Source: Rhyacophila brunnea (lineage: Eukaryota; Arthropoda; Insecta; Trichoptera; Rhyacophilidae). Taken from it: 64,000 bases of DNA. Positions 22,470-34,321 of this stretch are shown here, in pieces (the first letter of the stretch is position 1; every line of letters starts with the position of its first letter). The position numbers were made by a program, and so were the translations under genes. Below the pieces are notes generated by a model that searched no databases, was not told where the DNA came from, and saw only the letters and a program-made list of their open reading frames with translations. The DNA lies in NCBI GenBank assembly GCA_022495005.1, contig JAGYXB010001569.1:930001-994000 (forward strand), given 5' to 3'.

Positions 22470-22945
22470 TTTCACAACGTTTTTATTAGCTCATATTCTT
22501 GTTTTTCCGGTGATTGTCCAGTACAAATCTTGCAATCGATTTTTAACTAACTTCCCGACTATCTAGACATTTGAAACTTTTAGAAAATATCAGAACACAA
22601 TGCCAATGCATTCTTATAATACTTTTAGCCATCTTTAAGTAGAATTGAATTCATTTTCAGTTAATTCTGTTTTGTATGGAAAGTTATTTCAGAAAAAAAC
22701 CGTAAAAAGCAAAAGACTATTATTGGTTGCTAAGGGGGTAGTCCTAGCAATTAAATTATTAATATATACGTGCGTTACTATGGAAATCAAAATGAAATTT
22801 CAGTATTCTATTTTGTTTGTTTGTTTGTTTTTAATTTACTTCATATCAAGTACAAGTTTGAGCATATTGAGCATAATAATTCAACAGAAAATTTAAAAAC
22901 GTTGTATATAAAAAGTTCTTTTTATCTTGTAATTATTTAAAAGTC
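22470..22945 (+). repeat. Dispersed repeat L, near full copy
   Basis: It runs from AACGTTTTTATTAGCTC to the TTCTTTTTATCTTGTAATTA end. Both ends carry inverted ACGTTTTTA/AAAACGTTGT words. It contains a (TTTG)n run near 22814-22830. No coding capacity. Confidence 0.75.
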
Positions 22946-23019
22946 GATTTAAAAATTTGAAACATCCTGTTTCTAAACAATGCGTATGTGTGAGTATTCT
23001 GGTCGCCTCAACTTTCGAT

Positions 23020-23165
23020 AACAGACCTATACTATTATATACCTACGACCCAAAGAGGTTGGACGGTCTTTAATATACGGCCGTATATTTCCGATACAAC
23101 ATTTCACGGTGAAGTATGATACGAACTGCGTTACTCCGATACTTCATGATATTTCGTGATGAATT
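23020..23165 (+). mobile_element. Foldback element T, right-end fragment
   Basis: It matches the right arm of 49889-50306 (GACCCAAAGAGGTTGGACGG, TATTTCCGATACAACATTTC). Left arm and TTAGG centre are absent. Confidence 0.65.
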
Positions 23166-23587
23166 TCGGTCTCACAATCTGAATTAGGTATATTGAGATT
23201 ATAATTTTCTTTGTATACGCGATTGAAAGGTATGACCTATTCTTAGCTTCGATTTCAATTTTTGTTTTATACTACTATTATCAATATATTTCAATATAAA
23301 CAAATTTAATTTATATTATATACGCAAATACACATATGTCTGTAATGTGTCGATACCCTTTTATAGATGTCAACTAAATCCTATTAATCGGTTGACCCAA
23401 AAAGTTATCAATTTTGTTTATTACTTTCATTGTATTTATTTGAAGAATGCTATTATTTTCAATTCAGACAAATGAGAATACCGCCAGCGCTCGAAATAAA
23501 AAATTATATGAACCGGAGCGCTCGATAATTTAATTAAAAGTGTGTTCAATTGTTCTTTAAGTAATTAATATATTAACCTTATATTAT

Positions 23588-24036
23588 ATTACTGACCTAC
23601 CATTATGTCTTAAGCGTAGGGTGTTCAACCAATGTGTGCTACCCGTGCTCAGTGACGTGGACTGTCAACACGAGAGATGTCCAAAGGCTAAGAGTCACAC
23701 AGCGAGGCATGGAGAGGTGTATCACGCGAAAGGACCGTAAGAGAAACGAATTGGTTAGGAAGCAGACAGGAGTACGCCAAATAGCTGAAATGGAGATGGG
23801 CGGGGCACATTGCTCGCCGAAAAGACGGCCGCTGGACAAATGCCGTCATCCAGTGGGTACCCAAGGGGCATAAAACGGCCACAAGGGCCGCCCTAAAAGT
23901 CGCTGGATTGACGAACTGGTAAAGATCGGCGGAAATAAGTGGCACGAACGACACAGGACCGAGAGAGTTGGAGAAAGCTTAGGGAGGCCTTCATCCAGCA
24001 GTGGATTGACCCCGGCTGATGATGATGATGATGATA
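23588..24036 (+). pseudogene. RTE-like LINE 3' end with (TGA)n tail
   Basis: Frames in order read RRVFNQCVLPVL, then VTQRGMERC, RKDRKRNELVRKQTGVR, GRPKSRWIDEL and a tail ending QQWIDPG before a TGATGATGATG run. These are the standard C-terminal motifs of RTE-type ORF2. A deletion and several frameshifts break it. A fragment of the same part is at 27928-28012. Confidence 0.85.
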
Positions 24037-24152
24037 TTACACAGTTTTGCTGAACCAAAAGTAATCCTCATCAATGCACCCAAATCGAGCGGGTCAAAAA
24101 CTACGTCTATATAGGACAAAAAAAAAAATAGTTGACGTGTGTATTTATAAGG

Positions 24153-25497
24153 CAGTGGCGAGAAGTGGAGGTAGGTTGTTAAGATTCGACATAAATGGAG
24201 CACACTAAACTTTGTCAGTCATACTTATTTGTTTTCATAGAACTAAGAATACAATTTTCAGATGGTGTTGGTTAGTTTTTAATATTAAATTAAACCCTGC
24301 GAAAACCAAGCCATAATAGCTGATAATAGTCAAAAATTACTCGTTTATCTATAAAATATCTAAAATTATGCCATTAAATCATACATCATTGTGGATATTT
24401 TATACAATATAGAAGAATATTTTTTATCTATTATGGTTTGAGTTATCCACGGCTTAATGAATTTTTTAAAACTAACCATCACTATCTATAATATGTATTC
24501 TTAATTCAAATATTAATGAAAATTTGTGCACTTTTTTTGGCGGATCACCAATAACATACCAAATTTTTTATGGTTTGGGTAGGCAGGGTTTAAAGGATTT
24601 TTAAAAACTAACCAACAGTGTCTGGACTAGGGATTCCAATCCCGAGATTCCGAGCTATTTTCGATACCTATGAATCCCGGGATTGATAAACATAATCCCG
24701 GGATTTCAGGATTGATTTTTTTATCAATTTTTATGGAAAATAAAATAAAAGCGAAAATAAAACAGAAAAAATACTTTTAATAAAAAATAACTACATTAGA
24801 AATAAACTGAGTTTGAATGAAGTTTGATTTATTATAAGTTGCCGATTCATTTTATTTTTTCACATAAAATATTAAAAACGAGAAAGATTGGAAAAAAACA
24901 ATGCTTCGCACTTTTAACAAAGTAATTCCACCGTGACCTCATACGTTTTACGGCAATTTCATATTTGGCTGACTAATGATATTTGCGAAGCGGAAAGGCC
25001 ATAAGTACGCCATGATTATTTGCTTAACTATTTTAAATCTCACTAATCCATTCGTTAAGTCTTTACTATCAGAAACAGCAATCTCATATTAAATTCACAT
25101 TATTATTTATATATATTATATTTAATATTATTTACTACATTAAACTTATGTATTTCCAAGATTGAACGTAGATATACAATATTAACAATAAATGTCTTAA
25201 ATAGTATAAATTATACCTACTAGATTTATTTTTGACCGATTTTATCAATGTTATGTGTAAATATAAAAATTGTATATTAACAATGGAAAAAATACCAATC
25301 CCGGGACCAGTCCCGAATCCCGGGATTGTCAAATTGTAATACCGAAATCCCGGGATCAGAATTTTGGCTCGGGATTGGATTCCCTAGTCTGGACAGTGTA
25401 GTTTTAGTTCAATGAAAACAAATATGTATGACTGAGAAAAATTAGTGTGCACCATTTATTTTGGATCTTAACAGCCTACCTTCACCTTTCACTACTG
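24153..25497. mobile_element. hAT-type MITE, CAGTGGCG family, copy 1 (split by another MITE)
   Basis: The ends CAGTGGCGAGAAGTGGAGG and the inverse ...CTTTCACTACTG enclose the family's inner landmarks (ACTAAACTTTGTCAGTCATA, CCAAGCCATAATAG). The element is interrupted by 24628-25386. Its own target duplication is not clear here. Confidence 0.8.
24628..25386. mobile_element. hAT-type MITE, CCCGGG family, copy 3 (nested, inverted)
   Basis: It is inverted relative to copies 1 and 2 and inserted inside the CAGTGGCG element. It has a perfect 8-bp target duplication, GTCTGGAC (24620-24627 and 25387-25394). Ends are TAGGGATTCCAATCCCGAG and the matching inverse. An independent insertion. Confidence 0.93.
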
Positions 25498-25844
25498 GTA
25501 CCTACATCATTTGGAACACCCCAGAAACATACATGTAAAAAAAATATTGAATTTTTGAATCCGCATTATGATACGGTATTATAAAGTTGTTATTTTGAAT
25601 ATTATATACATTTGGCTTCAGTATTACGTAAAAATAATTTTCTTTTATTCATGGTCATTCAAAAGTGGCAACACCAAATGCGCAAAAGCAAACTAAACAA
25701 CCAATGTAATATTGGAAAATAATAACATCATGTTTTAATAAAATTACAGCATCATTGAAAAATGAGATAACAAATTCCAATAACATGTTTTTCGACAATT
25801 ATTAACACCATCTAAGTAAGTACATAATATTGGTTACATAAAAA

Positions 25845-26225
25845 TTGTACGTAAAACATTTCATCGTAGCACAGTTCGCCGTGAGCTTTCCATCGGAAAT
25901 AGATGACCGTATACGGTCTCCAATTTCATTAGATTCAATATGAACATTAATTCAATTTTCATAGCCGATTTTGGTCAAATTAATGAATTCAACAATGAAA
26001 ATCTAACCTAACCTAACAAATAATCCAGTATATCGGTTATTTTCGGCCGCTGGAAACCGACAAGAACCGTGTTTTATTTAGACACGTATTTTGTCTCAGT
26101 ACACTGTATATACGACCCAAAGAGGTTGGACGGTCTTTACTATACGACCATATATTTCCGATACAACATTTCACGGTGAAGTTTGATACGGCGAACTGCA
26201 TACGTACAAATTTCCGGACACGCAT
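25845..26225 (+). mobile_element. Foldback element T with TTAGG centre
   Basis: The left end is AAATTGTACGTAAAACATTTC and the right end is TACGTACAAATTTCCGGACAC. The centre has AACCTAACCTAACAAATAATCC near 26002. Confidence 0.8.
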
Positions 26226-26384
26226 AATATTATGTAGGTTTTATAGCCAATGCTAATTACAAGAGCAGACTCAACGACTCACGCCGATAATCGTGAGCAA
26301 TCGTCAGTCAACCAGCTACCAATTCGATCATGTTGACGTCTCCTTTGATTGGTTCATGCCTATTAGTCTAGTCAAGTCGTTGAG

Positions 26385-26465
26385 AAGTCATCCGGGTCCA
26401 CGATCCTCAGTGATATGCCATTTATCGAAATGAGTTTTATATTCTCCGGCCCTGGGGGTTCTAAA
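26385..26465 (+). repeat. Short segment shared with the F-box units
   Basis: It resembles 2430-2485 and its unit counterparts: CATC-GGGTCC, then ATGCCATTTATCGAAAT, then TATTTCTC-GG. One frame in both reads PFIE-x-x-x-IFSGP. Its origin is not recognised; it may be another part of the LINE that left the C-terminal remnants. Confidence 0.45.
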
Positions 26466-27214
26466 CCCGGAAACACCCCCCTTGTGTGCGCGTCTGCCTC
26501 CGTCAGTGGCAAAGATATACTAGGCGATTATTTAAATTTTAATGCCTACCTTATTAAGAAAAATATTTTTTAATTGCATATTAACTTATTTAAATAATCA
26601 CCTTATATTCTGTAAAAATAGTTTAATTTGGCAACGACATCTGTCGTATATGTAGGAATGTATTATAAATATATACAGATTACAGCACCATCTGTGAAAT
26701 GTTCAAAAATGCCACAGCTCGCTGTATATCGGATTATTCGCCGAGAATGCTGATTTTTTTGTATGGACTTTATGTCACATGACTTCAGTATGTCTATCAC
26801 AATGTATGCAAAACGATAGGCTCTGATGCGTAAGTCTAAAATCTTTGCATGTAATATTATTGTCCATGACTGCAGCAGAAAAAAATCTATGGTATTTAAT
26901 CACATATTATTAATGAATAAAGATTGTTTTTAAAAATAAAAAAATATTTTATCTCGTATTAATTTTTGATGTGTATAAAATGTTCATCGAATTAGCATGT
27001 CGTTATCATTAGTGTGTACCTATTATCGTATAATATATCGTATTATCTTCTTATTTTATGTAAGTATAACTGACAAGTGTGTTCTTTTTCTCTGATATCC
27101 AAAGTCTACCTCTTTCCAAAAGTCAACCATCACCACTGGCCTCAGTATATTGCTATTTATATATACCTACACACAACATAGGTTGAGCAAGTGTCTGACA
27201 ATGGCATCCTTCAA
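26466..27214. other. Unassigned region
   Basis: AT-rich with no supportable frame, apart from a short CCGGAAACACCCCCC patch at about 26478. Confidence 0.4.
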
Positions 27215-27570
27215 TCACCTAAATAATTGGTATGTTTTCCAAAGAACAGATTAATAAATATAATTCCGATAGGCTATATTCAATACACTACATTTTGACG
27301 CAGGGTTTTGAATGTGTGTGTTATACGAAAATGAACCACGCATTATAGACGTGCAATAGTGTGTAATACATCAATATTAAACGAGCACCAATGCATAAAC
27401 AGAGAGCAGTTCTCAGTATTCGACGTATGACGTATTCTTGACTGTGTTTACGTTTATTCCGTATTCTTCCGCACTGGAGATCAGTTGCCTGTTACTCCGT
27501 ACCCGTTAGGTATTTCAGTTCCCATTATTTCTGAGTTTCATGATGTTTCCGTTTCTCATTTCATAAACCA
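27215..27570 (+). repeat. Dispersed repeat H, copy 1
   Basis: It matches 59230-59560 in inverted orientation: TCCGATAGGCTATATTCAATAC, CACGCATTATA-ACGTGCAATAGTGTG, GCATAAAC-GAGAGCAGTT, and TTCAGTTCCCATTATTTCTGAG. It has no coding signal. It is probably an element present twice. Confidence 0.7.
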
Positions 27571-27927
27571 GTGGATTTGAGTAGGTACTCAATTGTCACA
27601 TAAAAATTTTTTTGCACGTTTATTAAAACTGTAGTTCTGCACCCTAACTAGGGCTTCGCTATATACCTACGTTGAACCTAACTTATCAGATTGAATTTAT
27701 ATTATATTGTCGCATATCGATTTGATTTATGCTCCATTTTGATAAAACAGCCTCAATTTACCTACATATTATTTTATAGGCACGATTATTCTGAAATAAA
27801 ACATAATTTATTTCTAATAAAAATAAATATTTTTGGATTGGTAACATTATAATAATATTATTATATTTTGGTTCCACACTGGCATGAAATGCATTTGGGT
27901 GCCTGAATAGTATCTTCAAAAGTGACC
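27571..27927. other. Unassigned region
   Basis: Nothing recognised. Confidence 0.35.
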
Positions 27928-28012
27928 TCCCATTATGTCTTAAGTGTTCAACCAATGTGTGCTACCAATGCTTACGCGTGCATGTGAAACATGGACTCTT
28001 AAGTTAAAGGTT
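27928..28012 (+). pseudogene. RTE-like LINE fragment
   Basis: It reads VFNQCVLPML, then CETWTLKLK, the same part of ORF2 as 23600-23700. It lacks everything downstream. Confidence 0.65.
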
Positions 28013-28923
28013 CGAATACATTATCATCACGTTATGTGCTGTTACAGTAAGCTAACGTTACATGAGAAAAACGTGTAATGTCGTTTTTCTTGCTATTTAA
28101 AATTACTGATGCTCCCATCCCGTAGCACATTTTGAACCTTTAGTTAGCAAAATCTGCCTACATGGCCAGAACAACAATGAGGTCACCTCACGCGTATCGC
28201 GCTAAATAGCCAACCGCATGAATCAATGAACGTTTTTTTATTATGTTTTTCACGCCTATACATTTTCGACTGACGTCAAAACGCGTGTTCTTTGTTTTCA
28301 TTCTCTCTCTGGATTTTCTATGTTTATCTATGTATGGTCTGCTGGTTTGGTTCTGTTCAAAATATTATCAATGGATGCAATATGTATTGCAAGTAATTTT
28401 AACATACACGTAGAGACACGTAGAGACTGTTAAAATTAATTGAAATTACCATGCATAATAATATATTATAATAATTCGAAATACTAATAAATTAGAGTTG
28501 GCATTTTCCATAATTGAATTTCTATTGATAGTGATCATTCAAAATATTCTGCGGAATGACGAAACCATAGACTAAATTTGTCACAGTTCGAGCATGTGAC
28601 AGTACGTGGCGTGATCATAATGTGATGGCAGCATTAAACAGAGAAATGTCGTGAGTCGATGATTTTATGGGAATGAAATCAAAATTGACCACTAAGGGAA
28701 TATGGTATACATATTATATACTTATATTATGTGTTTTTTCTTCTATAATAATATTTTTTCCGTTCGCACATTTCAAAGGTCTTGACCCGAGATTGTACAT
28801 GGATGCGTGCAATAATGGCGATTGATAATATTATTAATATTTTAATAATAACACATTCAAAATAATAGTTTTTTAACCCTCTAAAAAATATTATAATAAT
28901 TGACCTGGCACTTAGCATAAAGC
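28013..28923. other. Unassigned region
   Basis: No frame or family recognised; AT-rich with short ATTATTATT runs. Confidence 0.4.
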
Positions 28924-29340
28924 CAGAGCTCACTTTGAGCGTAGCAACCTAAGTCTTGGGGATCTTCTCCCAGGACACTAGTTTCAGATGCTTCACATCA
29001 CCAATTGTAGGGTCCCGCGATACGCTTGATTAAGACCGAGTATGGTACGGGGCGGGTTTCGGTGGAGGGCGCTTAATTTCAATGGTACAGATTTTTACTT
29101 TTGTAATTTCCATGTGCTCTTCTCTCCCCGGCACTTTGCATTAGAGTAAATTATTTAAACTCAGAGCTCACTTAGAGCGTAGCAAGCTCAGTCTTGGGCA
29201 TCTGCTCCCAGGACATTAAATAGATGCCTTACGTCGCTACTGTAGTGTCCCGTGATACGCTCGATTAAGACCGAGTGTGGTGCGGGACGGGTTTTATTTG
29301 GAGGGATTGACTTCAACGGTACAGATTATAATATAATATT
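28924..29340 (+). repeat. LINE (R1-like) 3' untranslated segment, two tandem copies
   Basis: Two direct copies (28924-29150 and 29161-29335) share GAGCTCACTT-GAGCGTAGCAA, CTCCCAGGACA and GATTAAGACCGAGT. They are linked by CCCCGGCACTTTGCATTAGAG. The same words follow the LINE C-terminus at 42860-43320, which assigns them as its 3' region. Confidence 0.65.
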
Positions 29341-29384
29341 AAAATTTTATCTAATTGTAACAAAACTGTGGTTACAATTTTGAA

Positions 29385-29855
29385 GCATGGAAATTCCACA
29401 TTGAAGTTAATGACCCCACCAAACCACACTCGGTCTTAATCGGGCGTATTACAGGACCATACGTTTATGTGTGAAGCATTTTTTTAACGTTTGGGAATGC
29501 CTCAGGAGCAGTTACCTGATGTCTCCATGAAGTCAAATGTGGTTTGACTGAATTTACGTGACTTTAAGTTAAGAGTACACATGGGAGAGAGGAGCACGTA
29601 CCTGCAGGTAAAATTAAAAATCATAATAAGTAACAAAAGTTAACACAAAATTTCCGAACAATCTAAGTGAAGAGATATTCACGTAGGCAATAAATGATGT
29701 CGTAAATTTTCTAAATGCAACAGAACTGGCAATTGTGGCGGCCAGGTCCGATGGGCCCAGCAGTTGAATATGGAGATTCTACATCAAAGTTAATGGCCCC
29801 ACCAAACCATATCCACCCCGCACCATACCCGGTCTTAATCGGGCTTATCAAAAAG
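29385..29855 (-). repeat. LINE (R1-like) 3' segments, inverted and scrambled
   Basis: It contains two inverted copies of the ACTCGGTCTTAATCGGGC segment (near 29440 and 29828). Between them is a scrap of the ORF end reading AGPIGP on the - strand (about 29735-29765). The order does not match an intact element, so it is a rearranged remnant. Confidence 0.55.
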
Positions 29856-30290
29856 TTAAGCTACGCGCGTTCGATACGACAGCTCGCAATAAGTGGGCTC
29901 GCACACCAGAACTCGCCGCATGCGTCTTACGACGAATTCGTCGATGTGACGTCATCGTAAACCAAGAAACAAACGTTATCAAATGGAGATTCGCATATTG
30001 GCCGGTGCAACTGCGACGCGAGACGATCCGCAGATGCAACATGTCGCATTTCTACAGCCTGCATGTTGTATCTAAAAAAAGTCGACTCCGCGCAAGCGCA
30101 CAGCTGCACAAACGGCCATTTCTCTCCAGACTGTCGCCGCGTTCGGAGCAGCCACGATGCGGCGAATGTCGATATCGCTAGGCAGATGTGCGAGGTTTTA
30201 TCAAGGAACACCGCCTGCCCGTTCTCGGAAGCTCTGATTTATGGCGGTTAGGCACACGAGGCGAGTTGTGATGTGCGAGCCGGCTAACTC
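29856..30290. other. GC-richer island, unassigned
   Basis: Noticeably richer in CpG words (ACGCGCGTTCG, GACGCGAGACG) than its surroundings. Open frames exist on both strands (64-94 codons) but none has a motif I recognise. It could be an old coding remnant or a promoter region. Confidence 0.35.
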
Positions 30291-30978
30291 ATAGGTATGA
30301 TCCTTAATTATACTTGTAGGCCAGTTGTGTATTGCTTGAATCAAATAACGGAGCATCTGGGTATGGTGAATTCACCCGGAGAAGTGTAATATGTAGCGAT
30401 TAAAGCGGCTAGAATATAGGCTCTAAGGTTAAATACTCATGGCACTTACAAAATTTTATTAATCACCATTTCCAACCATTAAAAATCAATAAAAAATATC
30501 ATGGATTTTTTCGAAATGGACTCTCTCTATAACTATTTTTTTGTGTGCATGCCTGGAAGGAACTCCTGCATGCGCTCGGCTGCCTTTAGATGGGCGATAA
30601 CGTCAAGAGCGACGCAGAAAGGCTGAGTGTGACCGACCGGAGGGAGTGGCTCGGGACAGAGATTCCTGGAAGACGATTGTACAGTTGGCCATGGATCTGA
30701 ATGGTCTATCTATAGTGTCTAAAAATAAAACTAAAAATTATTTTTAATTAAACTATTTTTTATTCAACGAATAATTTCTTCTTCTTTCACCCTGTAACGC
30801 TCCAGCATTGGAGCATAGGGCAAGCACAAGTTCGCGACACTTACCTCGGTCCATCGACAACTCTAACGCCTTCTACCATGTCAGACCTGCAGCACGTAGA
30901 TCGCCTTTGTAGCACCGCAACAGGTGAGGGAGGGCCGGCTACGGCGACGGAACCCTCGAGGTTGTGGTACGAAGTGTG
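30291..30978. other. Unassigned, possible LINE scrap
   Basis: One + frame near 30590-30690 reads SDAERLSVTDRREWL, which looks like the tail of some LINE ORF2 proteins, but too little remains to be sure. Confidence 0.3.
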
Positions 30979-31510
30979 CAGTGACGTCCCGTGGGGGTAG
31001 GCAGATTGAGCATCGCTTGGGGGCGGCAGTTACTCGAAGGGCGGCAAATCGAGAAGAATAAGTAGGTATATATAGAAATAGGTATCTAAACTTAGTATTC
31101 ACGGAAATATCTTACTATTAAAAAAATTACCTCACTGGTTGGAAAAAAATGTATTTATTAACATAAAAGGTTTAACAGGACTGTAATTATTTTGTCGGGT
31201 TTGCGATGTCTGGTTTACTTCTATTGTCTTTGGACGTAACGTTCTTGATGACCAGCAATGACACAATATAGAAGTTTGCGAATTAGATTTCAATTATAAG
31301 TAGATACAATATAATATGGTGGTTCGTAGTTCCATTTTTGACCGTTCTTCAGGTAAGTTTGTAGGACTGCATATATTTTGTTAGTGATGTATACACACAA
31401 CACATTTCTTTGATATTGGTGTCATGAAAGGAAGATAAAAAATACTATATAAAAATGGGGCGGCATTTTGGCGCTGCCTAGGGGCGTCATTTTGTCTAGG
31501 GGCGTCACTG
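30979..31510. mobile_element. hAT-type MITE, CAGTGACG family, copy 1
   Basis: The ends CAGTGACGTCCCGTGGGGG and ...TAGGGGCGTCACTG are inverted. Flanks are a perfect 8-bp target duplication, GAAGTGTG (30971-30978 and 31511-31518). A second copy is nested at 37197-38007. Confidence 0.9.
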
Positions 31511-31761
31511 GAAGTGTGCCACTCTCAGGCGGCACCCGGTATTTATGTCCCAGTCTAATTATTTACTTACAATATAATTATTTAAGAACATAGCATTCGT
31601 TATTGAGTATACACAGTTTGAAAAATATAAACACTTACTGAACGGGAAAGCACAGCAGTTTCAAATTCCGTTCGTTACCAATTTAAAAACAAATCTAATA
31701 GGTATGTTTGTAATGTGTATGTTTATTTATTTGCAGGTATATGTATCTGGATAATTTACAC

Positions 31762-31960
31762 ACTCACGATGGCTAAGTTGTTTACGCGTCGGCTTACAAT
31801 GTCGTGGGTCCCAGGTTCGAATCCTGGGTCTGAGAAATACACATTGTTTTTGTGTTTAGAGTCAGAGTATGGACCCAATATGTTCAGCAAGTGGATAACA
31901 TCAGTTTCTCATAAAAACAAAACTCCTCTTTGTGGAGGCCCATATTATGATCCTCTAAGG
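31762..31960 (+). mobile_element. tRNA-derived SINE, split by a hAT MITE
   Basis: It has a B box, GGTTCGAATCC (about 31815), and the same body as 20625-20853. The tail is cut at 31960 by the insertion 31961-32454 and resumes for a few bases at 32463. Confidence 0.85.
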
Positions 31961-32454
31961 CAGCATTTCTTAACGTATGGGTCGCGACCCAAAATTGGGT
32001 CGATTAGTATGTTTAGTGGGTCGCGAAATATTCTCAACAAAACAATATTCTAGCAACACTGTTTAACGTTGATGTTTCACGCGATCGTAGTGTAATAATT
32101 GTAAACGAAGCACTGAAAGAATGTACTATTGCCTTTTGCAACAACATACATCACAACATGCGAATCAGGATTTTTTGCTCTGATTGTAATGAAATCCAAA
32201 TTTCGAAATAGACTGTAACCAAAAGAAGACCTAGGATGTAGCCTGTCTAATATAACACTAAACTTTGATGAACTCTCAAAGCTTATCCAAAGCCAAGGTA
32301 CACAATCAAAGGATCAAAATGTTGTTTACCAAAAGTGTATTTACTATTTAGTATTATTAAAATAAAATTAATTTTTGTCAGTAAGTACGAGTACCTACGT
32401 GTTATTTTATTTATTTTATCTTGGGTCGCAGATCAAAAAGGTTAAGAAACGCTG
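31961..32454. mobile_element. hAT-type MITE with GGGTCGCGACCC ends
   Basis: The ends CAGCATTTCTTAACGTATGG and ...AAAAAGGTTAAGAAACGCTG are inverted. There is a perfect 8-bp target duplication, CTCTAAGG (31953-31960 and 32455-32462). 494 bp, no transposase. Confidence 0.93.
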
Positions 32455-32475
32455 CTCTAAGGAACAAACATGGTG

Positions 32476-33400
32476 AATCAGTAGAAGTATCTTGCAACTA
32501 GACAGCTTAAAACACCTGTACCTAAACAACACACCAGTATGTAGGCACATAGCGAAATGACGACAGTTTATTAAAACTAAACCACTGAAACCTGTTCAGA
32601 AGTTTTTGTTTTTTTTATATACCATCAAGTTGTAAACAATAATTATTTAAATGTGAGATCGTAGATATAATTGAAGGGTTTACAAAGAAGAGATATCAAC
32701 GCGTCACTCCGTCATTGAACAAACTTTCCCCCTCCACGAACCATGCGAAAAAAATAAACTACATAGATTAAGGCAACTTACTTACCCATTATCGGTTCTG
32801 TCACAATATTCATTCGTTTGTGCTCTGGGGCAGTCGTTTAAACACGTTTTCCATGTAATATTATTTAATAATAATTGTCAGTAATTATTATAAAAGTGAA
32901 ATAAATAATATATATGAAAAAAGACATTTTCGTAATAATTGTGTATTTTGAAAAATATTGTGTACATATTTATATTTATTTATGCAGTTCTGGTGAATTA
33001 TAGATACCAATTTATTTTGGTAAGTTCTCACTTTTTTTTGTTCATTAAATATAACTACAGCAGATTCTCTTGAGTTGTTAGAAATGTATTTATTTATTTA
33101 TTTATAAACGGTGCATGTACCTTAAAAACAAATTTATAAAACAAAAAAATAATAAAATTACAATGTTACATTCCTTAATCTTGCGAATTATTCATTGAAT
33201 AAAAAAAAATACTTAGTTAATTAAAAATTATTAGCAAGTTCAAGTAAGTTACAACAAAAAATCTTGGAGTGATCCGTGACGTCGGTTAGTAGTAATTAAA
33301 GTAATACCTGCTTTGATTTAAAATACAAAAGCCGATCGTCAATAGTAGTTCCATAATTTCTGTAAGCGTTTTAGAGAGTGTTAAGAGCCATTAGTTAAAA
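32476..33400. other. Unassigned AT-rich region
   Basis: No frame or family recognised. A (TTTA)n run lies at 33090-33106. Confidence 0.4.
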
Positions 33401-33416
33401 TTGGTCGCAATTAAGT

Positions 33417-33495
33417 ATGGACCCTTTAGCATAGTGGTTTATGTGCATGGGCGCGAAACCCGGGAGATGCAGTTTCGATTTCTGCGGGGTGGCGT
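33417..33495 (+). repeat. tRNA-like module (degraded SINE head?)
   Basis: TTTAGCATAGTGG fits an A box and GTTTCGATTTC is an imperfect B box (8 of 11) at the right spacing. Stems are too degraded for a working tRNA. Confidence 0.4.
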
Positions 33496-33784
33496 ACTTT
33501 TAAAAAAATGGTTTTTTCAATTGGTTGTAACAAAATTATGTAAGTTCAAAATAAATTGTATTTTAAAATTTATATTATATAATACAAATTGAGTAGGTAT
33601 ACAACAAAAAAACAGTACTGTAGGTATTGAACATGTCAATGGACTAATTATTCAAAAAATAATACCACAATAATACAAATTCAAATTGACTTATTTACAC
33701 TTTTAGTGAACTTTACAAAAATACAATGCAATCCGTTCACAACACGACATGAAAAAACAAAGAAGAATTCTGTATGTAAGTACA

Positions 33785-34080
33785 TACTTTGAAAACATCA
33801 CATGCATATACACACTATAAAAAATCATTTTGTAGAAAAAAAACGTCACCCGACGGGACTTGAACCTGTACCTGCTGGATTCGCGCCAATATGCTTTTCC
33901 AATTAAGCTACGAGCATCTTACTGAATTACGACGATTTTAACTAGTAGTTGTTACATGAAATGCTTATCGAATTGCGTTGAACTGGTGTTGTATTTTTTC
34001 TACAAAACGATTATTATAGTGTGCATATGCATGAGATGTTTTCAAATTATGTATATTCAGTATATAGAATGTTACATTCT
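33785..34080 (-). mobile_element. Foldback element carrying a tRNA-like module, copy 1
   Basis: Inverted arms of about 50 bp (33788-33841 and 33996-34048; GAAAACATC..CATGCATATACACAC...TTTTGTAGAAAAA) enclose a tRNA-like sequence on the - strand (33849-33922). It has a GCTT/AAGC D stem, a TTGG/CCAG anticodon stem and GGTTCAAGTCC as B box. The loop lacks the usual T33, so it is not a normal tRNA gene. Partial second copy at 55200-55425. Confidence 0.7.
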
Positions 34081-34321
34081 CAAATCGTGTGTCTTGTTCG
34101 TTAAATAAAAAAATAGTTCATTAAAAATTCTATATAGGTACTTACATACTAATTTAATAAATGTATAATAACACCATTACTATCTACGTGCGACAACTCA
34201 CTTCCTTTGCGTAATATCCCCCATGTCCAAACCGTCCCTGAAATTTTTACCTAAGTTAATACACCCTGCGATTCGTGATTACGTCAAGCCAGGCCTTACG
34301 TAACAAATGAATAGCTCCAAT

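Noticed and set aside
23639..24203. Several overlapping - strand frames
   Set aside because: They are antisense shadows of the RTE LINE end on the + strand.
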